Source: Tieghemostelium lacteum (taxonomy: Eukaryota > Evosea > Eumycetozoa > Dictyosteliales > Raperosteliaceae). From it: a stretch of 64,000 nucleotides of DNA. Of this stretch, positions 48,099 to 59,600 are shown piece by piece. The notes below the pieces were generated by a model. That model was not told where the DNA came from, did no database searches, and saw nothing but the letters and a program-made list of their open reading frames with translations. The stretch's first letter is position 1. Every line of letters starts with the position of its first letter. Both the position numbers and the translations under genes were made by a program. The stretch lies in NCBI GenBank assembly GCA_001606155.1, contig LODT01000006.1:868001-932000 (forward strand), written 5' to 3'.

Positions 48099-48178
48099 AT
48101 TTCTAATAATAAAAGCTGATATTATTATAATTGCTGATTTGTATATTGAGGAGATATCAAAGTCCGCTAATTGTAGAC

Positions 48179-49182
48179 TTAGATATAAAATCCTTTATCA
48201 TTTTGTTTATTTACAAGGTGAGTGAGTTTCTTGTACATTTCCAAACGACTGGTTTTTAAAGTGGCATTTGGTGTAGTGAATATATTTGGATAAATATCCT
48301 GACATATAGATTCATATGCTTGTACACTTTCAAGATTTAATATAGGTTCTGTCAATGAAAATACAGAACATGCAGGTATATTCAATTGTTGACTGGTTGT
48401 AATAATTGCAGCAGTCAATCTCTCTACAATATTTGGTGATTCTAATGGCTTTAATGAATATTTCTAGTGTATTATTCAGAATGCAATTAGTATACATCTC
48501 AATCCAAATGTAGTATAATGAATAAACATACATTTTCAAAATTTGAAGTATAGATTGCTCTGACAAATGGTGGTATTGGGTGTTTGTGATCAAATGCCAA
48601 GTATCTAGCATCCAAAATAGAATCCAAAACCAAAATTGATAAGGTGTTTTTAAATTGACCTATAATAACTTTTGCTAAATTGAAAGATCTATCTGAAGGC
48701 TCTGTAACTTGTGATAAAATGACAATAACACTGTCATTAGATTTTAATTTATAAATTGTACATCTATTATTAAGAATATTTTCATTGGTCTTAATGATTT
48801 TCTTTATTTTATAATTTTGTTAATAAATCATTATATTACGTTGTTTAGAGATTATACATACAATATCATCAATAGTAATATCACCAATCTCTTCTAATTC
48901 ACTCTCTGATTTATCATTAATAAAAAATGATCGAATGAATATAGATGGTGCCTCTTTAGTTGCTATAATTAATGTTTTGTTGCTACAATCTATATCTTTT
49001 TTGGTAATCTGTGTCAGATAATAGTTAATAACATTGCATAGGTAAATAATCAAATAGGATAATAAAGGTATAAATACATTTAACTTTGGTTGTGGAAGTG
49101 GAAAATACTGAGTTGACTCCTCTTCTTCTTCTTCTATTTCCCAGTTTCTTGATCTGGTAGTTTGTATATCAAAAGAGTTCAT
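48179..49182 (-). CDS. psmg1: Proteasome assembly chaperone 1 (PAC1)
   Basis: Three exons, 48862-49182, 48532-48801 and 48179-48463, encode 291 residues. The N-terminal acidic run (EIEEEEEE) and the downstream pattern match animal PSMG1: PIPPFVRAIYTSNFEN aligns with the PSPFLRALKTQNF of human PAC1, and LKPLESPNIVERLTAAIITT with PLLEQPNIVHDLPAAVL; LNIPACSVFSLTEPILNLESVQAYE follows. PAC1 pairs with PAC2 to guide assembly of the 20S alpha ring. The domain only becomes contiguous after splicing, and both introns are phase 0. Confidence 0.85.
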
Positions 49183-49382
49183 TGTGCAAGTTCAGTGTTT
49201 ATAAAATTAAAAAAAAAATAAAAAGAATTGTTGAGGTTTTTTAAAAGATTGATGGAAGAGATTATTTTTAAGAACTGTTACGTTTATTATCTATTAAAAT
49301 TGTTGTTGTGGTTGTTGTTACATGGTATTTGGCTCTGCCCGTGTTCAAAAATAGATTAAAAATAAAAAAAAATTTGTTTTAG

Positions 49383-49441
49383 ACAGAACTCGAGGGATTT
49401 CAGAACATTTGAATTTGTTTGAATTGCTGTAAGAAGTTCTC
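49383..49441 (-). ncRNA. Class I-type small ncRNA, copy A
   Basis: On the minus strand the 5' end (GAGAACT) can pair with the 3' end (AGTTCT). Just inside the 5' stem is TCTTACAGCAA, one mismatch from the CCUUACAGCAA motif of dictyostelid Class I RNAs. The length of about 59 nt fits the known 42-65 nt. A DUSE-like box lies 59 nt upstream (49501-49507). Ends are estimated from the stem. A diverged second copy with the same promoter spacing lies at 49673-49731. Confidence 0.8.
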
Positions 49442-49500
49442 GAAAAATGATTTAGTTTTTATGATATTTAAATAGGAGTTTTGATGTGTTTTTATAGAAT

Positions 49501-49507
49501 TTATGGT
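49501..49507 (-). promoter_or_regulatory. DUSE-like upstream element of ncRNA copy A
   Basis: ACCATAA (minus strand) resembles the dictyostelid upstream sequence element of small ncRNA genes (core CCCATAA). It lies 59 nt above the aligned RNA start, in the expected range of about 60 nt, and the same box recurs at the same distance above copy B. Confidence 0.65.
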
Positions 49508-49672
49508 TTCGGAAAAAAGATAAAAATAAATTTGAAAATAGAATTAATTTAATATTAAATTTTTAAGAGGATCATCCATGATCAAGTTTTATTTAATCTC
49601 TTGTAATAGAACTGAGTGGGCCACTATTATTATTAAAGTTCAAATTTATGAAAATATAAAAAAAAAAGAATA

Positions 49673-49731
49673 GCAGAACTCTAGGGTTTTCATAACATTG
49701 AATTGATTAAATTGTTGTAAGGAGTTCTTGC
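49673..49731 (-). ncRNA. Class I-type small ncRNA, copy B
   Basis: The minus-strand ends GCAAGAACTC and GAGTTCTGC form an 8-9 bp stem with one bulged A. CCTTACAACAA follows the 5' stem, again one mismatch from the Class I motif. The stem changes relative to copy A largely preserve pairing. The estimated length is 59 nt, and a DUSE-like box lies 59 nt above the aligned position. Confidence 0.82.
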
Positions 49732-49788
49732 TAATTATATGTATTTTAATTATATTTAAATATGAGTTTTAATATAATTTTTTTCAAT

Positions 49789-49795
49789 TTATGGT
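49789..49795 (-). promoter_or_regulatory. DUSE-like upstream element of ncRNA copy B
   Basis: ACCATAA on the minus strand (context GAACCATAAATTG) matches the box above copy A in sequence and distance. Conservation of the box while flanks have diverged supports function. Confidence 0.65.
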
Positions 49796-50128
49796 TCAAA
49801 TTTATATTTAAACACAAGAAATTGTTATTCTCTAAAAAATAAATTTTTCAGAAATGATTTCATTTTGAATCGAAAAACCAATTTGTAAATATAAGATATG
49901 TTTAAAATAATAGTGATTTTACAAAATTGTATTTATTAATATTTTTGGATTGGAAGAATTTTGTGTTTTTGTTAAATGTTGTAAGAGAGGGAGTATTGTA
50001 CTAGTTGGGGAAAAAGGAGGGCAAAGAACAAAAAGGAGCTTTTTCGATTTTGTTATTATTTTGTGTTGTAATTGATTTTCTAGATATATTGAGGTTGTGA
50101 TGGGAGGTTTAAAAAAAATTATTAAATA
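49796..50128. other. 3' flank of the TTBK-like gene
   Basis: About 330 bases of AT-rich DNA. A TCTTACAACAT string near 49978-49988 lacks a flanking stem and DUSE box and is not called. Otherwise nothing is seen. Confidence 0.45.
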
Positions 50129-51792
50129 TTACATAACTATACATTTACTGGAACAACATTTGGCACTTGGTTTTACATGTTGATTAGAAATATCAATTTT
50201 GGTATCGTGTGGAGTATTATTATTATTGGCATTTTGTGAACCCAATTGATGAGAGCTTGATTTAGCTTTCAAATGTTTTGAAGTATTACCACCTCCACCA
50301 CCAGAATGATCATCCAAATCACCTTTGGTATCACGTCTTGGTGATGTTTTTTGATTCCAAGAACCATTAGACTCCTTGTTATCTTCAGAAGAAGCAGCAA
50401 TAACAGAGGCACTGGCAGAATCCCTTCTCTGTAATTGAGGTTGAGGTGAATCATCATTACCCATAGCTTGATCAGAACTATGATAGAGGTTATTAGGTTT
50501 AGTCGAATATGGTTGTTTACCCTGTTGCTGTTGTTGATTATTTACAATAACATTGTTACTGTTGTTACTATTCTGTTGATCATTATCCAAACCAGGAGAT
50601 GGCATTCCAGAACCTTTTGGAACACCAAGACTACTCATACTGGTATTAATAATGGACAGATTCTGAGTTGAAGATTGAGCTTGAGTGGCAACTTCCCAAT
50701 CAAATGGTGTACTTTCATTCAATCCCAACGATACATAGCACTCATTCAACAGACTCTGTAGGAAAACATAATTTGGACGATCCTCGTAATTTAGTGATTT
50801 CAAATGTTTCATGAATTGAGAAAACTGTGGTGGCAAATCCCGAACTAGTTCAGGAGTGTTGTATTTCATCTTCATATCACCAATTTGATCCTTATCTTTC
50901 AGTTTTCTCCATGGTAGCTGGCCTTCAGCAAATTCTATCAATACATAAAAAATTGACCATAGGTCATCTCTTCTTCCTAGATCTTTGGACAAATGACTAT
51001 TAATTGATGCATATCTAGCTGTTCCTCTAAATCCTGTTGAATCTCTTGGTGGTCTAACTTCTCCACTGGCCAATACATATCTTCTAGCAAGTCCAAAATC
51101 AATTAAATATGTTATATTTCTTTTATTCTGTCCTAATCCAATTGCAAAATTTGACTATACGTTATATTTTATATCCAATACATGCATTAATATCCACACT
51201 TTTCTATGATAAATAGTGTTTTTTGGTTGATATTTTTTTTACATACTGGTTTAACATCTCTATGAAGGTAACCTAAATCGTGAACAGCCTGTAGGGATTG
51301 TATCATTTGAATTCCCAGCTTTAAAGTTGTACCCATAGTAAATTTACCATCAGCTTGACGACGTCTTAATTCAGAAAGATTATCACCTAGTAGTTCCATA
51401 ACCATATAATTATAGTCATTGTGTCTACCACAAGTAATAAATCTACATACATAAGGACATGCCTGTAATTTCTTTAATACTGCTACTTCTAATCTCAAAA
51501 CTTGTTTTTTTGTATCTACCTTTTCCACCTTGATCGCTATTTGTTCTCCATTTATAATATTTTTACCAGAATAGATTTCACCAAATGCACCTTGACCTAT
51601 TTTTTTTAAAACTGTCCATCTTCCTTTAATTAGACTACCTGTAGTAAATCCAATATTCTATCATTGTAAAAATTATAATAAATCATTTTCCAATTTTTAA
51701 TAATAATCAATCAACAGTGTTTAAATATTTTGAATTAGCTATGAGATTATAAGGTTTAAAGTTAATCAATGTCTAAGATTGATAGTTACCAT
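50129..51792 (-). CDS. TTBK-like CK1-family protein kinase with a CAAX end
   Basis: Three exons, 51790-51792 (ATG alone, inferred), 51247-51657 and 50129-51154, give 479 residues. The kinase domain starts KGRWTVLKKIGQGAFGEIYSG and has YLHRDVKPSNF, LIDFGLARRY and the tau-tubulin-kinase signature GEVRPPRDSTGFRGTARYAS, then GRRDDLWSIFYVLIEF and QLPWRKLKDKDQ. HRDVKP and SNF are joined by splicing of a 92-nt phase-0 intron. The C-terminal 150 residues are Ser/Asn/Gln-rich and end KCCSSKCIVM, a CAAX box (terminal Met predicts farnesylation) with a palmitoylatable CC just upstream. All catalytic residues are present, so it should be active, likely at membranes. Confidence 0.88.
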
Positions 51793-52782
51793 TTAGATCA
51801 ATTGCGTTTCAGTAAAGAGAAAAATATTGATTGGTAAAGAAAAAAAAAAAAAGAATAAAAAAAAAGGAAAAAAAAAAATAATCAAACAAGACAGCAATAG
51901 GATATTCTATAAATAAATTGTACAAAACAATTGTAAAAGATTTAAAATGGTTAGTATATATTAAAAATATTGCGATGTAAAACTATTGATAACGAAATTT
52001 TCAAAACACTAAAAAAAAAAAAAACAAATTGTATCACAATAAAAATCAAAAAAAAATTCTTTTACACAAACTCTTTGTGTCTATTTTTATTTGAATAAGA
52101 AAGGCAATTTTATCTGTTCTTTGATATTAATAACTAATCATGATTTTTTTTTTGTTAAGACTGCCTTATTTTTTGTGGATTTAAGCTTCATCGATTATGT
52201 GTGAAGTTTGAATACCTGGCACTTAAGTGACATCTGTGCATTTATGATCGGTAAAAGTTTGCACTATACGGTATCTGATCGGAATATTATTCAGACCTTT
52301 GGGTTTTTTTTGATGGCAGGTTGTACCCACTGTGCATCTATGAGAACCACCACTTCGAAAGTACCTGGAACTTTAAAAACGATAATTGGTGCACAATTTA
52401 CTCAGCAACTCAATCTCCTACATCAGGATGGAATTTCATCTGTGATACGAAATGTAGGTATGAATATTCAATCGCCTCTACACAATCAACTTGACCATTT
52501 TTCTATGAGCTCACTATAGTGCACTAGTGTATACCCTGATAATACAAAAAATCTCTTACATTGTGTCCACCTGTCATAGTATATGAGAAAAATGTTAATT
52601 ATCTCAGATAAATTATTGGAGCTCTTTAATACTATAAGGAAAATTTCCTTTTATGGTAATATGGAAGTTTTAATTGTTATATTTCATGAGAAAAACAACT
52701 AAACTGTAAATATTAATAAAAATTTCTCAATTTTACAATATTTAAATTTTTCTTAGTCATATTTCAAATAATAATTATTCTT
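51793..52782. other. Intergenic region with a GC-richer unexplained block
   Basis: The first 350 bases are strongly A/T-tract rich. From about 52140 to 52520 the sequence is clearly less AT-rich and holds a 103-codon open frame on the plus strand (52208-52519, no convincing ATG start) and an open stretch on the minus strand (VPGTFEVVVLIDAQWVQPAI). Neither protein is recognised. It could be a decayed gene or unknown non-coding element; no terminal repeats were seen. Confidence 0.4.
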
Positions 52783-53700
52783 ATGAGTGGTAATAATAAG
52801 AATAGATCTATTCGAACAACTGAGACATTAGAACTATCCGATGAAGATTTTGTAGAAGAATACACAGGAGATGATCCACTAGCCACTTATTCGGATTATG
52901 TAAACTCTATCACAGATATAAACAGACTCAGAAAACTAGTGTTAATAAAAGAATCCAAAATTTTTGATATAAAAAACCAAGATGATAGCCAATTCTTCAA
53001 AACAATATTAGATTTTACAGATATTGCAAAAAAGAATAAGGAATTAGAGGTTAGGGTCAGTGAACTAGATAAACAATTGGAGATAAAAGAAAAAGATAGA
53101 CAACTACAAGAAAAAGATAGTCAATTACAGGAAAAAGAAGGTTTAATACAGCTTTACGTTGAAATTAACAATCTCAAGATTTCAAACCAAAATCTGCAAA
53201 AAACAGTTCTTAGTCACCAAGAGAGTATCGCCAACCTTAACGAGAAAATTTCCAGTATCCCCTATAAAACCTTGAGAAAAGAGAAAATACTTTCATTGAA
53301 CTACACATCTGATGTCTCCAAGTTCTACCTCCGATATATCCTCCTCCCATTGGTGCGGGAAATGAAATCCTTCGAAGATATAGAGTGGGACGAATTTGAA
53401 GCCATATACACAGACTATATGGAAGTAAAGATTCTATCATTGAAAATGGGAGTTAATATAAATATTTTACACTATGTCAATTCTATCAGAATCAGTTTTG
53501 TACACTCTATTAAATCATTAGTACCCAGTACTATACAAAGAGGGGTAGATAATATGATAGAGTATGTTGGCTATCTAGACAAACTATATCAACCACTTAC
53601 ATACCAATTGAAAAAAACAATCGATGTCTATCTACAACAGAATCCACAAAAAACTAGAGCTACAACTTCAATTAATACTATTAACAACAATAACAAATAG
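52783..53700 (+). CDS. Hypothetical coiled-coil protein
   Basis: 305 residues in one exon. The N-terminal 60 residues are acidic (LELSDEDFVEEYTGDDPLATY). A coiled coil follows (about 90-160), including a short repeat EKDRQLQEKDSQLQEKE, and then a helical C-terminal domain (VSKFYLRYILLPLVREMKSFEDIEW, YMEVKILSLKMGVNINILHYV). No membrane segment, zinc site or known domain is visible. Its closest kin cannot be judged by eye. It follows the GC-richer block, and the two might belong together. Confidence 0.6.
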   Translation: MSGNNKNRSIRTTETLELSDEDFVEEYTGDDPLATYSDYVNSITDINRLRKLVLIKESKIFDIKNQDDSQFFKTILDFTDIAKKNKELEVRVSELDKQLEIKEKDRQLQEKDSQLQEKEGLIQLYVEINNLKISNQNLQKTVLSHQESIANLNEKISSIPYKTLRKEKILSLNYTSDVSKFYLRYILLPLVREMKSFEDIEWDEFEAIYTDYMEVKILSLKMGVNINILHYVNSIRISFVHSIKSLVPSTIQRGVDNMIEYVGYLDKLYQPLTYQLKKTIDVYLQQNPQKTRATTSINTINNNNK

Positions 53701-53943
53701 AGGAAATAATATTCATATGTGTGACAGTAGATTTTTCATCTCACATCGGCGTGTACAGAAAATAATCCAGAATATAATCCAGATTTAAATTTTAAGCCAC
53801 AAAAAATCTCTTGTTAATTAAAGAAATTTCAAAATATTGAATAAAAATAAATATAAATAAATAATATAATAGTGATTTGTAAGTTATTAAAACCTTTTGT
53901 TGTGTTTTTTATTTGAAGTACAGTTTTTTATATATTCATTCTG

Positions 53944-56502
53944 TTATTTGAAAAGGCAGAATAAAAAGTTATTTTTCTTTTGTTCAATAGTACGAGTTAT
54001 CCATTCGGGCCAATTTTTATAGTAAATGTTCTCTTTGGTTGCTTCTTCGTAGAGAGATCTGATATCAATATTTGCATTATCACCTTCTCTAGCTCTGTGT
54101 AGTTTAATGGAGACAGCTAAGGATTGGAAATACTCCTTCTTGAGATCCAAGTTCTCTTTATCCACCTTATCAAAGTAATCTTTAGGATTGGAATTACCCA
54201 ATAGGAAGGATCTAAAGGTATGGAATTGGTTGATACATTCCTCTAATTGTCTTTGAAGATCTTCAATTTGTTGTGACTTGATTTCCAGTCTGAGTTGAGA
54301 GTCATTTTCAAGTCTCTGAATCTCAGCCATCAAGAAACTATTTTGAGACTGATGTGCAGATAGAGCATCCTTAAGTTTATTAACATCCATAGACCCACGT
54401 CTAGAACTGTTATTCTTACCAGATGTATCCTTATTCTTATCCATAAGTTCAGTAAGATAACGATCTTTCTTCTCTGTTTCCTCTCTGAGCATTTCATTCT
54501 CTCTCTTTATAGACTGAACAGCATTTTCATTCAGTTTCGAAGACTCATCCAAATCTCTGACATTAGCACGTAATGTAATTATAGTCTTATCACGATTGGT
54601 AATCTCTTCCACCCATTTATATTCACCATGGAATTTCTCTTGTTTCTTTTGACTTAATTCCTGATTTTGTTTCTCCACTGTTGACAATTGTTGTTTGGTA
54701 TAGGATAACTCTTTCTTCAAACGTTCAATCTCTTCATTACCCATCTGTAAATCAATCTGAAATGATTCACTAGGTTTCGATTCACTTTGAGATTTAGATA
54801 ACATTTCCTTAACTCTTTTAATCTCATTCTCTAAATCATTTCTTCTCTGTCTTTCAATCTCTAAAATTTCATCTTGTTGCTGTAAAAACTTTTTCTTTAA
54901 ATCTTCTTCAATCTTATTTCTAATCATATCCAAATCAATTAAACTATTACTATTATTACTATTATTTGTTGTTGTTGTAGAGGTTGAAGTTGAAGTTGAA
55001 GTTGAAGTTGTATTATTACTTTCTGGTACTGTAGTGGTACTAGTTAAAGGAGGTGAACTAAGTAACATGGATTGTGGTCTTGAAGGACTAGTTGTTACAT
55101 TAGATGGAAATGTAGTTGTAGTATTAACTGAAGATGATAGTACAGGTGAAGATGAGCCAACTACAGATTGAGTCTCAACTTGCATTGAAAGTCTTTTTTT
55201 AATCTCTTCTTCTTGTTGTTGGATAACTAACATTCTTTGTTTTTCTCTTTCATCTTCCTGTTTTTTGAAATCTTCTTGTTCTCTATCTTTTTGTTCCTTT
55301 TGAAGACGAGCTTGTTCGTCTTTTTGTCTTTGTAACTGAAGTTGTTGTTCCTGTTCTTGTTTCTTTTTGTCTTCTTCTTGTTGACGTTGTTTCTCTGCTT
55401 GTTCTTCCTGGAGCTTCTGATCAAGGAATCTCTTTCTCAATTCCTCTTCACGTTTCTTTAGACCCTCATCAATTGAGGATGTAGGAGTATAGGAAGAACT
55501 CATACTACTCTGTTGTTGATTAGTAGGTTTCTTTATAGCAGTTGCACGAGAATTGTTATCATCGTCATCATCATCATCCAAATCATCTCTATCTGTCATA
55601 TTGTTATTAAACTGACCTTCAACAACAGACATTGTACCTCTACGTGGATTAAACTCTTTAATAGGTTCTTGAGTTTTCTGTTGTTGATTGTAATGAGTTG
55701 CCAAATAGTCACTACTCATAGTTTGAGCTAAAGGTCTTCCACCTCCACCACCAGCACCACCTCCATTTCCAATAGGAATATCAGTACTATTAGAAGTCAA
55801 ACCAAATTTCTGGTTATTACTTAAAGATGAATAGTATCTCTTATACTCTTTCAAACCTTCAGTCCAATAATTTAAATCAGAAGGTTTCAAAACTTGAAGA
55901 ATATAGATACGAGTAGGAGTTGCCAATTCAAAACCTTGATCTACAGTCTTCACACCCAACATGTCAGGTAAATTAATAAAACCATATGAATTGGTATCAC
56001 CTTCTTTCTCATAGTAATACAATTTAGTATCCTTCTGTTGAAACCAACGTTTCTTGTAGCCTTTAACCAACCCTTTCTCACCCTGTTTCTTAAGATACCC
56101 TTGTAAAAGTGGTGGTTTTGGTAATTCAATTACCTTAGAGGTCTTTAACTGATTAGAAGAAGATAAATCCTGATATTTCTTAGCTTCCTCTTTCTTTGCC
56201 ATAACCCTACTAGTTTCCTCTGCCAATCGAATTTTAATATCTTTAAGTATCTCTAAATTCTCTGGTCTCTTACTCTCTTCATTTTGACTAAGATCTTTAT
56301 AAACTGGTAAAATAGATTTAACTATACAAATAACATTTAGGTTAGAATATCTCTATATTGATATTAACCTAAATTTTTATGACAGATTCTTACGTATAGT
56401 AGCTGCTTTTGAGATTTCAGAAGGTGTACCACTATCAACTAGACTGTGAACTTGGTCTAAAAGTGATTGAACATCTGCAAATTGACTTTTTACTGATGTC
56501 AT
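53944..56502 (-). CDS. PH-domain and long coiled-coil protein
   Basis: Two exons, 56394-56502 and 53944-56321, with a 72-nt phase-1 intron, encode 828 residues. The N-terminus (SVKSQFADVQSLLDQVHSLVD) is helical. A PH domain follows (LLQGYLKKQGEKGLVKGYKKRW, LYYYEKEGDTNSYGFINL, LKPSDLNYWTEGLKEY). The rest is Ser/Thr-rich linker plus long Lys/Glu/Gln coiled coil (about 310-370 and 470-760). PH plus coiled coil suggests a phosphoinositide-regulated scaffold; the family name is not known to me. Confidence 0.82.
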
Positions 56503-56679
56503 CGTATGTGGATAATAAATAAAAAAAGTTTTGATAATAAAAAAAGAAATCAATATAAAAAAAAAAAAAGAAGTTGTATGAAGATATTTTTTTCAATTTT
56601 CGAGGTTTTTATGTTTTACTTTAAATTTTACAATTGAGTTGGACAAAAAATGTAGTATGACGTAAGAGCACATTTGACC

Positions 56680-59600
56680 CTACTTTTGTAATTGTAATTG
56701 TGACCATTTAAATGGAATTTGAGTAGGTGTACAGAGATCTTGTAGATTTTTATCATGTTTATCTAGTTTTAGTAGATAGGAGTCAATGATTTTCTTGAGA
56801 GATAAAGTAGCTAAAACAGACTGTTGATTATCAAGTAGAGCTGTTTGATCACTAGTGTCAATGGTAAAGAGTTTAGATAAAAAGGATAACTGATGGAAAA
56901 GTTTCATTGCAGTGTAGGACTGTTTCATCTCACCTGTACAACGATGTGCTGTACATTTAAGTTTACGTTCTCTATAGAATCTAGACTCCTTCTCACACTC
57001 TGTACACACTAGATGCCAATTCTGATACTGTTTTAAAAACTTTCTAATAAACATGGTCATTTGATTCTGAAGTGTCTCTAAAGACATACATTCTGAACAC
57101 TGTTTACAATTAAATCCTTCGGAGCATACTGAATCCTGATCAGAGAACTCTGAACTGTGTCCATGTGAACATACAAAATAAGGATTCAAGCAATTCTTGT
57201 ATCTAAAATCTTCATTCAACGACAAGAATGTATTTTCATCATTTTGGAAATCTTCATACGATCCGAGTGTTGAACTTGAACTTGTGTTCTTTTTATACTT
57301 TAAACTAGTCATTCCCAGCCATTTTGCAAGTTGAGAAACCTCAGTACCTAAAGGTGAGGTAATACGTTGAATTGGTGGAAGAATCTGTTGGGAAAGGTAC
57401 CATTCATAATCAATATCCTCTGGATTTTCAATATCCTTTGGATGCTTAGCTCTACTATACCAATCTGCGGATCCTTTTGTAATTACATATGGTATCTGGT
57501 CACCAGGTTGAACGAAATTACCACGTTGTCTCATGGCAATAGCAACTTGAACATGAGGTTGAATATCAGCATCTTTATACTCTTCAGGCTGTCTACTTAG
57601 AGATTTTGTAATCACAAATTTCTCTAAAGGAATCAAATGTTCTTTTATATTCTTATCAATGTCTTCCAAGTACTCTTTAATCAGTTGGAAGATTTTGATT
57701 TTTTCATCGTCGCTATTGAGAATGAGTTGGAGGATAAAGTTGCCTATATCTTTAGTGAGATCACACCAATCTCTACGAACTATATCCAGACCTTTATTCA
57801 CCTGTTCTGTCTTCAAACTTCCATCAGGCAACTTAGTCTCAGTCAACGATGCATATCTCTTCTTCTTCAACAACAAAAGTCTCTTAAATATACCATCTAA
57901 AGCAATCTCCATAACCGAGCCTTTATACTGATCGTTAATCTTCTGTTGAATCTCTCTACCTATACTCTCAGCCTCATCATAATTTCCAACACCAGTATAA
58001 ATCATTATAGAATCAGTATCACCATAGATAACCTCATAGTTCATTCTAGTAGTCACCGTTTGAGCTTGCTGAAGATTCTCTCTACCCTTTCTAGTGACCA
58101 ACTCTGCAAGTGGCAATGCATAAAATCTTGAAAAACTAAAACCCAAACACCCATACATACTATTAGCAACTAACTTGATAGCCAACTGTTGAATATTCAG
58201 TTGTTGAGATTTCAAAGATTCCTTATCTTTCTCAATTTCTAATTTCTTTTTTACCTCTCTTCTTTTTTGCACAAGATCACGTAGGACTCCAGGAAGAATA
58301 CCTTTCTCTAGCGCACTATTAGGTGGTTGACATTCTTCCCATTTACCATCATCCTTCTTTGCTCTTTGGATTGTTGTAAAACATACATTAAACTCTTGAA
58401 TAATCGATGGATACAATGAATTAAAATCCAATAGCACAACATAACGATCGTAAAAGTCAATCTTTGGATCCAAAACCAAACCACCACTATACTGTGCCTT
58501 GTTAGGTACATCTACACCCTTCTGCTCAAATTTACTTTTAATCTTATCGGGCAAGAGATACTTCTTCTGATGAAAAGTATGTAAAAGTAGATACTCGATT
58601 CTCTCCGCTCTCAACCCTTTCAATGACCTATCCCACTGATTACCAGCTAAATTAGTCAACTGTTTAGTCAATGGTAGAATCTGGAGATGGAAAAGTAACA
58701 AGAACACAACATAACAGTCATTTTCATTCAATTCCACCAACATATCAAGTTTCTTGCTACTTCCAAAATAAGGTTCGATATAGAGTGTGTTAATCTCTTG
58801 TTTCTCCATTTTCAACTGACTTTTACACAAGTCAACTAGAGAATAGTTCTTTTCCTTGGTAAGAAACTCTTTACTAATCACACTGAGATCGCATATCAGT
58901 CTACCTCCAATACTTTGGTTAGGGTCAATCTGTGATCTTCTCAATCTACCAAAATAAGACCAATCCATAATCTTCAGTTTTTCAAATCGGTCAAAAAGAA
59001 TTTCCAAGTCGTAGTTTGCGATATTGTGACCTGTGTAAATGTCAGGGTCGACATTGAGAACTGTCTCCAGGAAATACTTTAACAATGCAGATTCACTCTG
59101 ACATACTGTTAGATTAGGTTTAGAATCAGCTTTGAAATCTGGTGGTAACACCTGTCCCTTCAAAGCTCTGACAACAGTTGAATACTTTAGTTCCTTTGTA
59201 TTCTTTGTAGCACCATCTACCTCAACATGTTCATGAATAACCGAACTTATCATTACAATCTCTGAATTAGATTCATTTTGAACGGCTTTGACAGCAACAC
59301 TCATAACCACAACTGGAGGTGATGCTAACTTTCCAACTGGCAATGGTTTGATATTCTTGAATGACTTTACAGAACCTTCATATCTACACCACGATCTACG
59401 ATTTCCATCAAATCTAGCTTGAAATTCGGTCAATGCCAACCAAGAAGGTCCCATAATTTTAGTTTTTAGAATAAAGAGTTCAGTTGCACTGGATGTGGCG
59501 CCATAGACACACTGAAATGTCTTTCCTTGTATATCGTTTGGCACAGTTGGCTGATTTGCGCTATAAGAGACTTTCCAAAGTCTAACTGATTTCTGAAGTG

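Larger units (their letters stand above)
49383..49795 (-). repeat. Tandem duplication of an ncRNA gene with its promoter
   Basis: Two diverged direct units, about 49383-49507 and 49673-49795, share the RNA, an intermediate block (AAAACTC, one or no changed base, TATTTAAATAT) and the DUSE-like box in the same order and spacing. This indicates duplication of the whole transcription unit about 290 bases apart. Confidence 0.75.

Noticed and set aside
49978-49988. Third Class I-like motif (TCTTACAACAT) on the minus strand
   Set aside because: No complementary ends and no DUSE-like box at the expected distance.
52783-53700. Coiled-coil protein considered as a retroelement gag-like product
   Set aside because: No zinc knuckle, polymerase, flanking repeats or other element parts are seen, so it stays a hypothetical host protein.
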